Origin: Pseudomonas sp. GOM7 | Lineage (GTDB): Bacteria; Pseudomonadota; Gammaproteobacteria; Pseudomonadales; Pseudomonadaceae | DNA length: 64,000 nt | Direction of reading: 5' to 3' | Assembly (NCBI RefSeq): GCF_026723825.1 | Contig: NZ_CP113519.1 | Coordinates: 1,550,001-1,614,000 of the forward strand | Shown here: piece after piece, positions 46,358-56,454 of the stretch | Position numbering within the stretch: position 1 is the stretch's first letter | How the letters are laid out: the number at the start of each line of letters is the position of its first letter | The notes under the pieces: model-generated | What the model was told of the DNA's origin: nothing | What the model saw: only the letters and a program-made list of their open reading frames with translations | Database searches by the model: none | Position numbers and translations under genes: made by a program

Positions 46358-47176
46358 TCATTTATTGCGCCACTGCGGGTCGCGTTTTTCCAGGAAGGCG
46401 TTGACGCCTTCGCGGGTGTCGTCGGCGTCGAACAGGTCGACGAAGCGCTCGCGCTCTTCCGGTAACCAGGTGTTCGGGCCGCGCTGGCGGGCGCCCTGGA
46501 TCAGCGGCTTGATGGTGCGCACTGCCACCGGGCTCTGCCGCGCCACCTTGGACGCCAGCAGCAGGGCGGTGCCACGGGCTTCGCCGGTGTCCACCACCTG
46601 CTCCACCAGGCCGATGCGCAGGGCGGTGTCGGCGTCGATGCGTTCGCCACAGAGGATCATGCGCTTGGCCCAGCCTTCGCCCACCAACCAAGGCAGCGCC
46701 TGGGTGCCGCCAGCACAGGGCAACAGGCCCACGGCCGCTTCCGGTAGGGCCATCAGCGCCTGGCGTTCGGCGATGCGCAGGTCGCAGGCCAGGGCGCACT
46801 CCAGGCCGCCACCCATGGCGTAGCCGTTGATCGCGGCGATGGACACGCCGCGGAAGTCACGCAAGGTCTCGAAGGCTTCGCCGAAGCGCCGGGCCATCTC
46901 GCGGGCGCGGGCCTTGTCGCCATCGGCGAACATGTTCAGGTCGGCGCCAGCGCTGAAGAATTTCGGCCCCTGGCCGGTCACCACCAGGGCGTAGACCTCG
47001 TCATCGCGATTGAGGTGCTCGATGACCTGCTTGAGGCCGATCAGCGAGTCGCGATCCCAGGTGTTGGCCGGTGGGTGGTTGATGGTGATCAGTGCGGTGT
47101 GGCCGTGCTTCTCCACGGTGAGCTTGTGGGTCAAGTCGAAGATGCCGGATTTGTAGGTTTCCAGTGCAGTGCTCAT
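46358..47176 (-). CDS. Enoyl-CoA hydratase
   Basis: A 272-residue crotonase-family hydratase, here expected to add water to methacrylyl-CoA in valine degradation. Conserved: FFSAGADLNMFADGD (oxyanion loop) and NGYAMGGGLECALACDLRIAE with the catalytic region, then LPEAAVGLLPCAGGTQALPWLVG. Start is ATG 47176 with GAGG. Upstream neighbour is the acyl-CoA dehydrogenase, giving the pathway order. Confidence 0.9.
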   Translation of the reverse strand: MSTALETYKSGIFDLTHKLTVEKHGHTALITINHPPANTWDRDSLIGLKQVIEHLNRDDEVYALVVTGQGPKFFSAGADLNMFADGDKARAREMARRFGEAFETLRDFRGVSIAAINGYAMGGGLECALACDLRIAERQALMALPEAAVGLLPCAGGTQALPWLVGEGWAKRMILCGERIDADTALRIGLVEQVVDTGEARGTALLLASKVARQSPVAVRTIKPLIQGARQRGPNTWLPEERERFVDLFDADDTREGVNAFLEKRDPQWRNK

Positions 47177-47229
47177 ACCGATTCCTCGTCAATTTCTTCC
47201 CCTGCCATCGACGGACGGGGACTCAGCGG

Positions 47230-48393
47230 TTACAGCAGGCGATCGAGCATGCCGCCCTGCAGGAACAGGCGGCGGGCGACGATCACCCGCATGATTTCGT
47301 TGGTGCCCTCCAGAATCTGATGCACGCGGGCGTCGCGTACCCAGCGCTCCAGTGGATAGTCATTCAGATAGCCATAGCCGCCGTGCAGTTGCAGGGCCTC
47401 GTTGCAGATGTCGAAGCAGTGGTCGGTGGCGAAGCGCTTGGCCATGGCGCAATACAGGCTGGCTTCGCCGTGGCCATGGTCGAGCTTGTGCGCGGCCAGG
47501 CGCACCATCTGCCGGCTGGCAGTGAGGTCGGTGAGCATGTCGGCCAGCTTGAACTGCAGGGCCTGGAATTCGCTGAGGGCCTTGCCGAACTGCTTGCGCT
47601 CTTCCACGTAGCGCAGGCTCTGCTCCAGCGCCGCCTGGGCTGCGCCGAGTGAGCAACTGGCGATATTGAGGCGGCCGCCGTCGAGGCCCTTCATGGCGTA
47701 GACGAAGCCTTCGCCTTCCGGGCCGATACGGTGGCTGGCCGGAATGCGCACGCCCTCGAAGGTGATGGTGCGGGTCGGCTGCGCCTTCCAGCCCATCTTG
47801 TCCTCGTTGCGCCCGTAGCGCACGCCGGGGGCATCGGCCGGCACCAGGAAGCAGGAGATGCCCTTGGCGCCATCCTCGCCGCTGCGCGCCATGACGATCA
47901 GCACATCGGTACTGCCGGCACCGGAGATGAAGCACTTGCTGCCGTCGAGCACGTAGTCGTCGCCGTCGCGGCGGGCGCGGGTGCGCAGGTTGGCCGCGTC
48001 GGAGCCGGCGTCCGGTTCGGTCAGGCAGTAGGAGGCCAGCGCCTGGCCGCTGATCAGCCCCGGCAACCAGGCGTCCTTGAGCGCCTGGTCGGCGAAGCTG
48101 GCGAGCATCCAGGTGGCCATGTTGTGGATGGTCAGGTAGGCGGTGGTGGCCACGCAGCCGGCCGCCAGTTGCTCGAAGATCAGCGCGCTGGACAGCCGCG
48201 ACAGGCCCAGGCCGCCATCCTCTTCGGCGATGTACAGGGCCAGGTAGCCCTGTTCGGCGGCGCGGCGGATTACCTCGATGGGGAAGTGGTGGTCGCGATC
48301 CCAGTCGGCGGCGTGGGGCGCCAGTTCCCGCGCGGCGAAGGCGCGGGCGCTGTCGGTGAGCAGGCGTTGTTCGTCACTGAGTTCTAAGTCCAT
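47230..48393 (-). CDS. Acyl-CoA dehydrogenase, probably isobutyryl-CoA dehydrogenase
   Basis: A 387-residue FAD enzyme. Features: YCLTEPDAGSDAANLRT (FAD/substrate motif), RKQFGKALSEFQALQFKLADM, and QILEGTNEIMRVIVARRLF with the catalytic glutamate near 365-370. Position between the valine pathway hydratase and MmsA suggests isobutyryl-CoA oxidation to methacrylyl-CoA (the ACAD8-like step). Start is ATG 48393; six bases separate it from the binding-protein gene stop, so the two are co-transcribed. Confidence 0.88.
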   Translation of the reverse strand: MDLELSDEQRLLTDSARAFAARELAPHAADWDRDHHFPIEVIRRAAEQGYLALYIAEEDGGLGLSRLSSALIFEQLAAGCVATTAYLTIHNMATWMLASFADQALKDAWLPGLISGQALASYCLTEPDAGSDAANLRTRARRDGDDYVLDGSKCFISGAGSTDVLIVMARSGEDGAKGISCFLVPADAPGVRYGRNEDKMGWKAQPTRTITFEGVRIPASHRIGPEGEGFVYAMKGLDGGRLNIASCSLGAAQAALEQSLRYVEERKQFGKALSEFQALQFKLADMLTDLTASRQMVRLAAHKLDHGHGEASLYCAMAKRFATDHCFDICNEALQLHGGYGYLNDYPLERWVRDARVHQILEGTNEIMRVIVARRLFLQGGMLDRLL

Positions 48394-48399
48394 GGCATC

Positions 48400-49647
48400 T
48401 CATTGCAAGGTCAGGGGTTGGCCGCCGGCACGGCGCTCGGCCTGCCAGTCGGCGAGGCTGGGCAGCGCGGTGCTGGCGTCGAGGCGATCGACGATCTCGA
48501 AATAGTCCTGTTTCAGCGGATCCTTGAGCACCTCGTCGCGCGGTTTCACCTTCACCGCGTAGACGGTTTGCAGGTTCTGGTGGTCGAAGGCACGCCATTG
48601 CTGCTCGTCTTTCAGCAGGCGGTAGCGGTGGCCCTCCAGCGCCTTGATCAGCGCTTCGCTGTCGAGGCTATTGGCCCGTTTGGCGGCATCGGCCCATTGC
48701 TGGACGATGCTGTAGGCCGATGCGGCGGAGCTGGAGGGGTACATCTGATAACGGGTTTTGAAGGCTTCGACGAAGGCTTCGCCACGAGCGGATTTCTCCA
48801 GCGCCGGCACGCGCCAGGTCCAGGGTTCGGTGCCAATCACCCCTTGCATCAGGCTAGGGCCGCCCTGCTCGATGATGCTCTGGGTGAGGTTGGGGGCGAT
48901 CACCTGCATGCGTTCGGTCAGGCCGAGATCCTTGGCGATGCGCATGGCGCGTACCAGATCCTCACCGAACAGCACCAGGGCGAGGATGTCCGCCTTGCTG
49001 GCGGCGGCCTGGGTCAGGGCGTCCTGGTAGTCGGCCAGGCGCGCGCCGGGGAAGGGGATGCGCACCCCGGCATGCTGGGCGACATCCTCGCTGGCGGTGG
49101 TATGGCGCAACGAGGCTTCGGTGGTGTGGCCCCAGGTGTAATCGGCGGTGACGTAGAAGTAGCGCTTGTTCGGCAGGGTCTTGTTCAGGTACTGACCGAG
49201 CACCTGGGCACTCATCCAGGCGTTGTTGCACTCGCGGAACATGTAGCGATGGCCATCCTTGCCGGTGGTGTCGTTGGAGTAGGTGAGGGTGCCGAAATAC
49301 AGCAGGCCATGCTCCTTGGCGCGCTTGCCGGCGGCGATGGCCACGGCGCTGGAGGAACCGCCGAAGAGCATCGCCGCGCCACCGGCAACCAGCTTGTCGA
49401 CGTTCTTCACCGCCTTGGCCGGGCGCGAGGCGGTGTCCTTGCTGGACAGGCGCAAGGGCCGCCCCAGCACGCCGCCGGCAGCGTTGATTTCATCGATGGC
49501 CAACAGGGCTCCACGCATCTGCGCCAACCCCTCCTCCTTGTATGGCCCGGTGCGCGGGTAGTTGAGGCCGAGGGTGATGGGCTCGGCAGCCTGCGCACAG
49601 GCGGTGATTGCGGCCCACAGGGCCAGGACGCCAGACAGTCGACGCAT
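48400..49647 (-). CDS. Orphan branched-chain amino acid-type ABC binding protein
   Basis: A 415-residue periplasmic binding protein of the LivJ/Peripla_BP_6 group. The signal peptide ends near residue 20 (ACAQAAEP). Body: INAAGGVLGRPLRLSSKD, GGSSSAVAIAAGKRAKEHGLLYFGTLTYSNDTTGKDG, and a C-terminal lobe with YSIVQQWADAAKRANS. No permease or ATPase is encoded beside it, so it must borrow a transporter or act as a sensor. Lies inside the valine cluster, between mmsA and the acyl-CoA dehydrogenase. Confidence 0.85.
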   Translation of the reverse strand: MRRLSGVLALWAAITACAQAAEPITLGLNYPRTGPYKEEGLAQMRGALLAIDEINAAGGVLGRPLRLSSKDTASRPAKAVKNVDKLVAGGAAMLFGGSSSAVAIAAGKRAKEHGLLYFGTLTYSNDTTGKDGHRYMFRECNNAWMSAQVLGQYLNKTLPNKRYFYVTADYTWGHTTEASLRHTTASEDVAQHAGVRIPFPGARLADYQDALTQAAASKADILALVLFGEDLVRAMRIAKDLGLTERMQVIAPNLTQSIIEQGGPSLMQGVIGTEPWTWRVPALEKSARGEAFVEAFKTRYQMYPSSSAASAYSIVQQWADAAKRANSLDSEALIKALEGHRYRLLKDEQQWRAFDHQNLQTVYAVKVKPRDEVLKDPLKQDYFEIVDRLDASTALPSLADWQAERRAGGQPLTLQ

Positions 49648-49740
49648 TGCAGTTCTCCTTGTTCTTGTTCTGCAAAGTCCCTTTTTACGCCGCTTGTCCG
49701 GCTCCGGTGATTGTCTTTTCGTATAACAGCTACGTCGTTC

Positions 49741-51237
49741 TCATTTCAGTTGAATGGTCATGTTCGGCCCGTCGCCCAGTGGCGTGTCGTCGAACCAGCG
49801 GCTGGTCACCGTCTTGGTCTCGGTGTAGAAGCGCACCGCCTGTTTGCCGTAGGCGTGCAGGTCGCCGTAGAACGAGCCCTTCCAGCCGGTGAAGGAGAAG
49901 AACGGCAGCGGCACCGGGATCGGCACGTTGATGCCCACCTGGCCGACTTCCACGGCATGCTGGAAGTGCCGCGCGGCGCCACCGGAGCGGGTGAACAGGC
50001 TGGTGCCGTTGCCGTAGGGGCTGGCGTTGACCAGTGCGATGGCCTCGTCGAGGCTGTCCACCTCCATGCACACCAGCACCGGGCCGAAGATTTCCTCGCG
50101 GTACAGGCCCATCTTCGATGTCACGCCACGGAACAGGGTCGGCCCGACCCAGTTGCCGTCCGGGTAACCCTCGACCGTGCACTGCGAGCCATCGAGCAGG
50201 CACTCGGCGCCTTCGGCCTTGCCTTCGTCGATCAGGCGCAACACGCGCTGGCGCGCCTGCGGGCTGATCAGCGGGCCGTAGGCGGCGCCGCTGTCCTGCC
50301 AGTGACCGGGGCGCAGCGCGGTCATCTGCGCGGCCAGCTCGTCGATCCACTGCTTCGATTCGCCGACGAACACCGCCACGCTGATGGCCATGCAGCGCTG
50401 GCCGGCGGCGCCACAACTGGCGCCGAGCAGGTTGCTGATGACCTGATCCTTGGGTGCGTCCGGCATGATCACCATATGGTTCTTGGCTCCGGCGAAGGCC
50501 TGCACCCGTTTCAGATGCTGGGTGCCGGTGCGGTAGACATGCTGGCCCACCGTCACCGAGCCGACGAAGGACACCGCGCGCACCGCCGGGTGCACCAGCA
50601 GCGCATCGACCTGCTCGCGCCCACCATGCAGCACCTGCAGCACGCCGGCCGGTGCACCGGCTTCGAGGAACAGCTCGGCCAGGCGGTTGGGTGTCAGCGG
50701 ATCCTGTTCGGAAGGTTTGAGGATGAAGCTGTTGCCGCAGGCGATGGCCAGCGGGAACATCCACAGCGGAATCATTGCCGGGAAGTTGAACGGGGTGATG
50801 CCGACGCACACGCCCAGCGGCTGGATCCAGCTGGCGGTGTCGATCTCGCGGGCGACGTTCTCCACCGTCTCGCCCATCATCAGGCTGGCAATATTGGCGG
50901 CATGCTCGGCCACCTCGATGCCCCGCCATACATCGCCCTTGGCGTCGGCGAAGGTCTTGCCGGTTTCCCGGGCGAGCAGCTCCGCCAGCTCATCGTGGTG
51001 TTCCTTGAGCAGATGCTGGTAGCGCAGCATCAGGCGGGCGCGTTCCGACACTGGCACCTCGCGCCAGGCGAGAAAGGCCTGCTGCGCACCGGCTACCGCC
51101 ATCTCGATCTCTTCGGCGGTGGCCTTGGGCGCCAGGGCGATCACGTCCTGGGTGGCTGGGTCGGTGACTTCGATCAGATCCGAGGCCTGGCTTTGCAGCC
51201 ACTGGCCGTCGATCAGTTGCGGCAGGGTATGGGGCAT
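49741..51237 (-). CDS. mmsA: Methylmalonate-semialdehyde dehydrogenase (acylating)
   Basis: A 498-residue NAD-dependent aldehyde dehydrogenase converting methylmalonate semialdehyde with CoA to propionyl-CoA. Features: [34 protein letters not shown], catalytic cysteine in GQRCMAISV, and the C-terminal [23 protein letters not shown] that is characteristic of MMSDH. ATG 51237 is six bases after GGAGG. Divergent from mmsR, with about 125 bases between. Confidence 0.96.
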   Translation of the reverse strand: MPHTLPQLIDGQWLQSQASDLIEVTDPATQDVIALAPKATAEEIEMAVAGAQQAFLAWREVPVSERARLMLRYQHLLKEHHDELAELLARETGKTFADAKGDVWRGIEVAEHAANIASLMMGETVENVAREIDTASWIQPLGVCVGITPFNFPAMIPLWMFPLAIACGNSFILKPSEQDPLTPNRLAELFLEAGAPAGVLQVLHGGREQVDALLVHPAVRAVSFVGSVTVGQHVYRTGTQHLKRVQAFAGAKNHMVIMPDAPKDQVISNLLGASCGAAGQRCMAISVAVFVGESKQWIDELAAQMTALRPGHWQDSGAAYGPLISPQARQRVLRLIDEGKAEGAECLLDGSQCTVEGYPDGNWVGPTLFRGVTSKMGLYREEIFGPVLVCMEVDSLDEAIALVNASPYGNGTSLFTRSGGAARHFQHAVEVGQVGINVPIPVPLPFFSFTGWKGSFYGDLHAYGKQAVRFYTETKTVTSRWFDDTPLGDGPNMTIQLK

Positions 51238-51361
51238 CTTGGCCTCCGGTTGTTCTTGTCCGAGTTCCTTATAGCCCCTGGTGGCGCTCTTGTGGATTGA
51301 CGATCTTGGCCATCGGATGGACGATCTTGTCATTCGTATCGAGTGGCAGGGAGCAATCAGG

Positions 51362-52243
51362 ATGGGCGCACGGGTGGAAACCTCCAATTGGCCGTTGCCC
51401 CTGGGCGGGCAGCGGTTCATCACGCCGCCGCGCCTGCGCCGCCTGCTGGCACGCCATCCCCTGAGCGCAGGGTGCTATCCATTGGCCATGGGGTTTTACC
51501 CGGAAGCGGTCAGCCACCAGATGCAGCGCGCCCAGCCGGATGACCACCTGCTGATCCATTGCCGTTCCGGCAAGGGCTGGCTGGAGACGGCGGATGGACG
51601 ATTCGAGGTGATGCCTGGCGATCTGCTGCTGTTGCCCAAGGGCATCGCCCATGCCTATGGCGCCGACGCGAATAGCCCCTGGACCATCTATTGGGTGCAT
51701 TTCGACGGCAGCCTCAGCGAGGACTTCCTGCGCCTGCTCGGGGGCCAGCCGTTGCGCCGCATCGGCGTGCAGCCGCGCCTGCTCGGCGACTTCGAGGCCT
51801 TGCTGGCGGTGCAGCGCCAGGGCTTAAATGCCTTGCCCTTCATCCATGCCGCACATCGCCTGCAGGCGATGCTCAGTTCGCTGGCGGCGCTGCCGGCGCG
51901 GGTCAATCTGAAATCCGGACGGGTGCTGGATATCGAGGCGGTGCAGGCAGTGATGCGTGAGCATCTGCGTGGCAGCCTCAACCTCGACGAACTGGCGGCG
52001 CAGTTCAAGCTGTCGCGCTTTCACTTCGCCAAGACCTACCGCGCGCTCACTGGCCATGCACCGATCCAGGATTTCATCCAGTTGAAGATGGCCTTGGCCT
52101 GCCGCCTGCTCGACCGCGGCGATATCGAGGTGCGCCAGGTGGCCGAGCAATTGGGCTATGACGACCCGTATTACTTTTCGCGGCTGTTTCGCAAGGTGGT
52201 GGGGATGGCGCCCAGTCATTACCGGGCGCTGCACCAGGGGTAG
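51362..52243 (+). CDS. mmsR: AraC-family activator of the mms genes
   Basis: A 293-residue regulator with an N-terminal cupin-like sensor ([29 protein letters not shown]) and C-terminal double helix-turn-helix of AraC type ([38 protein letters not shown]). In P. aeruginosa MmsR activates mmsAB; divergent placement from mmsA is the same here. ATG 51362 has GGGAG eight bases upstream; an ATG at 51317 in frame lacks a ribosome site. Confidence 0.88.
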   Translation: MGARVETSNWPLPLGGQRFITPPRLRRLLARHPLSAGCYPLAMGFYPEAVSHQMQRAQPDDHLLIHCRSGKGWLETADGRFEVMPGDLLLLPKGIAHAYGADANSPWTIYWVHFDGSLSEDFLRLLGGQPLRRIGVQPRLLGDFEALLAVQRQGLNALPFIHAAHRLQAMLSSLAALPARVNLKSGRVLDIEAVQAVMREHLRGSLNLDELAAQFKLSRFHFAKTYRALTGHAPIQDFIQLKMALACRLLDRGDIEVRQVAEQLGYDDPYYFSRLFRKVVGMAPSHYRALHQG

Positions 52244-52249
52244 CAGGCA

Positions 52250-53062
52250 TCAGGCGAGCAGGCGCTTCCACATGCTCAGCTCGTCGGCCAGCTCTTCGCG
52301 CAGGGTCGCCAGTGGCTGCTCCAGGCCCAGCTTCTTCTGTACCGGCAAGGGTTCTTCCGGCTCATGGCCGGCTTGCATGGCACTGGCGAGCAAGACCAGA
52401 TCGGCCATGTCGGCGACGCCGTCGTGCTCGCGTTGCCACTGCCCATAGAGGCGTGCGCACTCGATGATGCTCGGCGGCAGTTGCCAGCGGGTGAGAATCA
52501 GCGCGCCCAGATTGCCGGACAGCGACTCGCACAGTTCCTCCAGGGTGGCGCTATCGCGTGGCACGTCCGGCCAGTTCTCCAGCTCCGACAACAGTGGCAG
52601 GCTGCCGATGTCCTGCAACAAACCGGCGAGCATGGCGTCGTCCATGGAAACGCCTGCACGCTGGGCGAGCACCGCACAGTGCGCCGCGCGTTCACGGGCG
52701 TGGCGCCAGCGCAGACGAAAGGCCTGCAGCAGCAGCGGGTCGGTACTCTCGAACAGGTGTTGCAGGCTGAAACCCAGCACCAGATCGGCCAGTTGTCGGG
52801 TGCCCAGGCGATCCAGCAGGTCACGCAAGGAGCCGCAGGGGCGACTGCCGCGCATCAGGGGGGAACTGGAGAACTGCATCAGATAGGCCGCCAGAGGCGG
52901 GTTGCCGTTGATCACCCGCACCAGTTGTTCCGTCGAGGTCATCGGGTTGTCCAGCAGCTTGCGGATGCGCACGGCCGCTTCGGGCATCTGCGGAATCTTC
53001 GCTTCGCCCTTGAGGAAGCGATTGAGTAGCGCCAGGCGCAAGGTATCGGTGGTATTCGACAT
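52250..53062 (-). CDS. HDOD domain protein
   Basis: A 270-residue signalling-type protein made almost wholly of an HDOD domain (about 10-210), a HD-like helical fold without the full metal set: IPQMPEAAVRIRKLLDNP, GNPPLAAYLMQFSSSPLM, and LLQDIGSLPLLSELENW. HDOD proteins act in stress, biofilm or cyclic-di-GMP contexts. Start is ATG 53062; an in-frame ATG at 53077 would add five residues. Divergent from ung. Confidence 0.8.
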   Translation of the reverse strand: MSNTTDTLRLALLNRFLKGEAKIPQMPEAAVRIRKLLDNPMTSTEQLVRVINGNPPLAAYLMQFSSSPLMRGSRPCGSLRDLLDRLGTRQLADLVLGFSLQHLFESTDPLLLQAFRLRWRHARERAAHCAVLAQRAGVSMDDAMLAGLLQDIGSLPLLSELENWPDVPRDSATLEELCESLSGNLGALILTRWQLPPSIIECARLYGQWQREHDGVADMADLVLLASAMQAGHEPEEPLPVQKKLGLEQPLATLREELADELSMWKRLLA

Positions 53063-53201
53063 GGTGTCCGAGGTCATTTTAGGTGCGATAGACAATAGGC
53101 TAGCAAAGCATGTTGCCGCCTGTCGCAATCCCTGTCCTTGACTTGCCGCAACCCCATCACTAGCGTGCCTGCATTCGTTGCGAGGCATACAGGAAAACCG
53201 G

Positions 53202-53891
53202 ATGACCGACGACCACATCAAGCTCGAAGACAGTTGGAAGCACGCGCTGCGCGAAGAGTTCGACAAGCCCTACATGAAGGAGCTGGGGCAGTTCCTGCGT
53301 GCGGAGAAGGCCGCCGGTAAGGAGATCTACCCGCCTGGCCCACTGATCTTCAACGCGCTCAATTCCACGCCGCTGGATCGGGTCAAGGTGGTGATCATCG
53401 GTCAGGACCCTTACCACGGGCCCGGCCAGGCTCACGGCCTGTGTTTCTCGGTGCAGCCGGGGGTGGCCACGCCGCCTTCGCTGCTGAATATCTACAAGGA
53501 ACTCAAGCGCGACCTGAACATCGACATCCCGGCCCACGGCTACCTGCAGAGCTGGGCCGAGCAGGGCGTGCTGCTGCTCAACACTTCGCTGACGGTGGAG
53601 CGCGGCAACGCCGGTTCGCATGCCGGCAAGGGTTGGCAGACGTTCACCGACCGGGTGATTGAGGTGGTCAGCGAACATCAGGACAAGCTGGTGTTCCTGC
53701 TCTGGGGCAGCCATGCCCAGAGCAAGCAGCGGCTGATCGATCCCACCAAGCATCTGGTGCTGCGCTCGCCGCATCCGTCGCCGCTGTCGGCACATCGCGG
53801 CTTCATCGGCAACGGTCACTTCAGTCGCTGCAACCAGTTCCTCAGCCAGAACGGCCTAACGCCCATCGACTGGCGCCTGCCGCCGCTTTGA
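53202..53891 (+). CDS. ung: Uracil-DNA glycosylase
   Basis: A 229-residue family 1 enzyme that removes uracil from DNA in base excision repair. The water-activating motif [18 protein letters not shown] carries D69; the minor-groove loop [11 protein letters not shown] lies near 195. ATG 53202 is preceded by AGGAAAACCGG. Size is standard. Confidence 0.97.
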   Translation: MTDDHIKLEDSWKHALREEFDKPYMKELGQFLRAEKAAGKEIYPPGPLIFNALNSTPLDRVKVVIIGQDPYHGPGQAHGLCFSVQPGVATPPSLLNIYKELKRDLNIDIPAHGYLQSWAEQGVLLLNTSLTVERGNAGSHAGKGWQTFTDRVIEVVSEHQDKLVFLLWGSHAQSKQRLIDPTKHLVLRSPHPSPLSAHRGFIGNGHFSRCNQFLSQNGLTPIDWRLPPL

Positions 53892-53898
53892 ACGCCGT

Positions 53899-54759
53899 TC
53901 AGCGCTGCACCAGCGCTTTGTCAGCCGTGCACTGTTGCGCGGCCAGGTCGGCATGCAGGTTGTCCAGGCGCTGGCTGGCGCGTTGCAACTGGCGCGTATC
54001 CGCCTGGTTGACGAGGTCGACTATCAACTCGGCCATGGCCTGCCGATTGGCCGCGTAGCTGGCTCGGTAAGCCTGGGTGTAGAAACGTTCGCGCTGTTGC
54101 AACAGGGCGCTGATGCGCGTGGCGAAGTCGTCACCTCGGCGCACGTAGAGCGCCTCGCGCAGGGCTTGCTGCCAGGCCAGGCGGTTATCGAACCAGACCT
54201 GATTCTGCCCGCCCAGGCCCTGCGCCCAGTCTTGCACCCGCTGGCGTTGCTCGGCATCGAGGCGGCCGAACCAGGGTTGCAGGCGCTTCTCCATGCGTTC
54301 GGCACGTTGGTTGATCTGTTGCGCCAGTGGTGGCTGGAGAAATTCCTCGCGCAGTTCGGCATTCTGCTCGTCCAGCGCCGTGAACAGTTGCTCCACCTGA
54401 TAGGGGCTCAGGCCGCGCAGCAGCTCGACGGCACTGGGGGTGATCTCCACGGCGATGCGCTGCATGGCCTGCTCGAAGTCGGCCACCTGGCTGGCCATGA
54501 GCTGGGCGTCGCCCGCGTTCAGGGCCTGCTGGCTGCGTTGCAACCAGTCGAGATAGCGCGGCAGTTCCACGCTGCAGTGCCAGGTCAGGTGCGCCTGCAG
54601 GCGCGGTTCGAGCCAGGCGCTCTGCTCGCTGTTCAGGGGCACGTAGTCATTCAGCTTCCAGGGGATCAGCCAATCGAGATTGCGATAGGCCAGGTCGACA
54701 CGGCTGCAGGCTGCCAGCAGCAGAGTCAGAACCAGGAGCAGAAACAGGGGTTTACGCAT
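53899..54759 (-). CDS. DUF6279-type lipoprotein
   Basis: A 286-residue lipoprotein. The lipobox LAAC ends the signal at about residue 17-18. The mature part is helical with LNSEQSAWLEPRLQAHLTWHC and a C-terminal coiled segment, fitting the DUF6279 family seen widely in Pseudomonas; function unknown. Convergent with ung, eight bases apart. Confidence 0.8.
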   Translation of the reverse strand: MRKPLFLLLVLTLLLAACSRVDLAYRNLDWLIPWKLNDYVPLNSEQSAWLEPRLQAHLTWHCSVELPRYLDWLQRSQQALNAGDAQLMASQVADFEQAMQRIAVEITPSAVELLRGLSPYQVEQLFTALDEQNAELREEFLQPPLAQQINQRAERMEKRLQPWFGRLDAEQRQRVQDWAQGLGGQNQVWFDNRLAWQQALREALYVRRGDDFATRISALLQQRERFYTQAYRASYAANRQAMAELIVDLVNQADTRQLQRASQRLDNLHADLAAQQCTADKALVQR

Positions 54760-54857
54760 GGCTGCTGTCTCGTCAGGGCATGGCTATCGAGACTAATGCG
54801 CGAAGAGTCAGGTGCAAGAGGGCGGAAATATCCGCTAACGCTTGCTCTGGAAGAAAG

Positions 54858-54889
54858 AGCGCCGCGACGGCCTGGGCCATCGCGGCGCT
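54858..54889 (-). terminator. Terminator of the SEL1 lipoprotein gene
   Basis: Minus strand stem AGCGCCGCGA/TCGCGGCGCT with a short loop followed by CTTTCTTCC, about 20 bases past the stop codon. Confidence 0.8.
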
Positions 54890-54909
54890 TTATGCGCCTA
54901 CTGTGTGCC

Positions 54910-55446
54910 CTACTGGCGCTGCAGTGCGGCGCAGGAAACCTCGTAGTTCTGCTTGCAGGCGCTCTCGTACAGGCGCTTGGCCTGATCTGGGTCACGCGGC
55001 AGGCCGCCCTCGCCACGACGATAGAGATTGCCCAGCACGTGCTGCGCCATCGGGTTGCCGGCGGCGGCGGACTGGTTCAGATAACGCAGCATCTCGCGCT
55101 GGTTGGCGAACTCCGGCGCATCACGCCCGGTATACAGATAGGCCAGGCTGACCGCCGCCATGCTATGCCCCTTGTCGGCGGCGAGCTTCCACCAGTACTC
55201 CGCCTGCTTGAGATCCTTCTCCGGCTGGCCGACGAAATAACTGCTGCCCAACTGGAACTGGCTCTCCAGATCCCCACGCTCGGCCTTCTGCCGCAACTGC
55301 GCCTGCACCTGCTCCTGGGTGGAGGGCTGGGTTTGCGGTGCAGGAGCCGGGCTAACCGGCTCCTGCTGCGCCTCACGGCTGCTGCAGCCGGCCAGCACGG
55401 CCAGGGCGAAGAGAACGAGGGCAGGGTAGTGCAAGGTGCGATTCAT
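54910..55446 (-). CDS. SEL1-repeat lipoprotein
   Basis: A 178-residue lipoprotein with lipobox LAGC at about 18-21 and a proline-rich linker. Three SEL1-like repeats follow: SQFQLGSSYFVGQPEKDLKQ, AAVSLAYLYTGRDAPEFANQ, and AQHVLGNLYRRGEGGLPRDP. SEL1 repeats mediate protein contacts; target unknown. Ends KQNYEVSCAALQRQ. Confidence 0.88.
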   Translation of the reverse strand: MNRTLHYPALVLFALAVLAGCSSREAQQEPVSPAPAPQTQPSTQEQVQAQLRQKAERGDLESQFQLGSSYFVGQPEKDLKQAEYWWKLAADKGHSMAAVSLAYLYTGRDAPEFANQREMLRYLNQSAAAGNPMAQHVLGNLYRRGEGGLPRDPDQAKRLYESACKQNYEVSCAALQRQ

Positions 55447-55567
55447 GCTGGGCTCCGGGGCAAAGGATTGGGGGTTAGGCCTTGTTCGGGTGCCTTAGTT
55501 CGGTAGGGCGATGTCTTCAGGTGGGGTAGATGATAGCTGGAGGCGGTTTGGGGTGGTTGCTCATGAA

Positions 55568-55651
55568 GGTTAAGCTCAGCGAGCAGGCAGAAATGCAGGT
55601 TTTGGCTGTGCAGCGAACGAAATGAAAGATGGCTGATGCCAGTTGTTAGCC
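55568..55651 (-). other. Degenerate attC-like recombination site
   Basis: On the minus strand the cassette stop codon lies inside GGCTAACAACTGG (55651-55639), resembling an attC R'' core, and GAGCTTAACC (55577-55568) resembles the inner half seen in attC sites such as aadA. The terminal GTTRRRY is not found, so the site seems decayed or truncated. Confidence 0.5.
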
Positions 55652-56302
55652 GCTTGCACGATTTCTATCTAGAACATTTGCGTAATATTTGCTGTACGCG
55701 ACTAGAGCAGGATAGCTGTGTAGCGTAATTTTGACTGCGTCCGTGGTTCCAGCCTCATCTGTGGCTTTTCGCACGCCTTCTTCAAGAAGGCGCCAAGTGA
55801 GCTTATAGCTTATGAATTCTTTGACTGGAAATGCATGCGTAGGCCCGCCCGGGGTTATGTTTTTTATGGGAAATCCAGCACTAATTGGAAGAAATTCTTC
55901 ATCGAAAGGCAATTCAATGAATAAAGTTGACTCCATGACTCGATAGCCACGAACAAGGTCTAGCTCAGGCAAGGGGGCACTGTCGGTAGCGAATTCAACT
56001 CCCGGATACAATGTGAGGGCCGTTCCATGGAGGGCTAAAGGATGACCGTGATAAGTGGCGTTCCGAAGTGCTTTTAGAATATTGGTATATGCATTCCAGC
56101 CATTAAAATCTCCTGCTTTCCAGTTGTCTCCGGTTAGAGCGTGGTACTCCTTGCGCATTGTTTCTGTTAGTTGCTGGCTTTTGTATATGTACTGTTCAAA
56201 TGCCTGTCGGAATCGAAAGGGGTGCCGCCTGGAGGTATTTATTTCGTAGTACAGGCGCTTCAGGTCCTCTGCAATGATTTGTGTTTTTAGAAGATCCCGC
56301 AT
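55646..56302 (-). CDS. Integron-cassette-like ORF encoding a HEPN-type protein
   Basis: A 218-residue protein, AT-rich compared with its neighbours. LKALRNATYHGHPL carries R80-N81-x3-H85, the RxxxxH signature of HEPN ribonucleases; the surrounding 1-90 are predicted helical. The rest is unrecognised, with a beta-like middle (LFIELPFDEEFLPISAGFPI). The stop codon lies within an attC-like core and the start is about 15 bases from a GTTAGTC junction, the compact layout of a gene cassette. Facing it on the other side is an integron integrase remnant. Defence or toxin function is inference. Confidence 0.65.
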   Translation of the reverse strand: MRDLLKTQIIAEDLKRLYYEINTSRRHPFRFRQAFEQYIYKSQQLTETMRKEYHALTGDNWKAGDFNGWNAYTNILKALRNATYHGHPLALHGTALTLYPGVEFATDSAPLPELDLVRGYRVMESTLFIELPFDEEFLPISAGFPIKNITPGGPTHAFPVKEFISYKLTWRLLEEGVRKATDEAGTTDAVKITLHSYPALVAYSKYYANVLDRNRASG

Positions 56303-56454
56303 GCATATCTCTGTGACTAACTATTAATTAGATGACGTTGCTTTCGCGCTTCAAGGCGGTACCTGTTGCATAAACTTCCTTGTGGCTTTGCGAGTCCTTG
56401 TCTGGCTCGAAGGTCGTCACGATAAACGCGGCAGCACCCAAGGAACAGCGCGAC

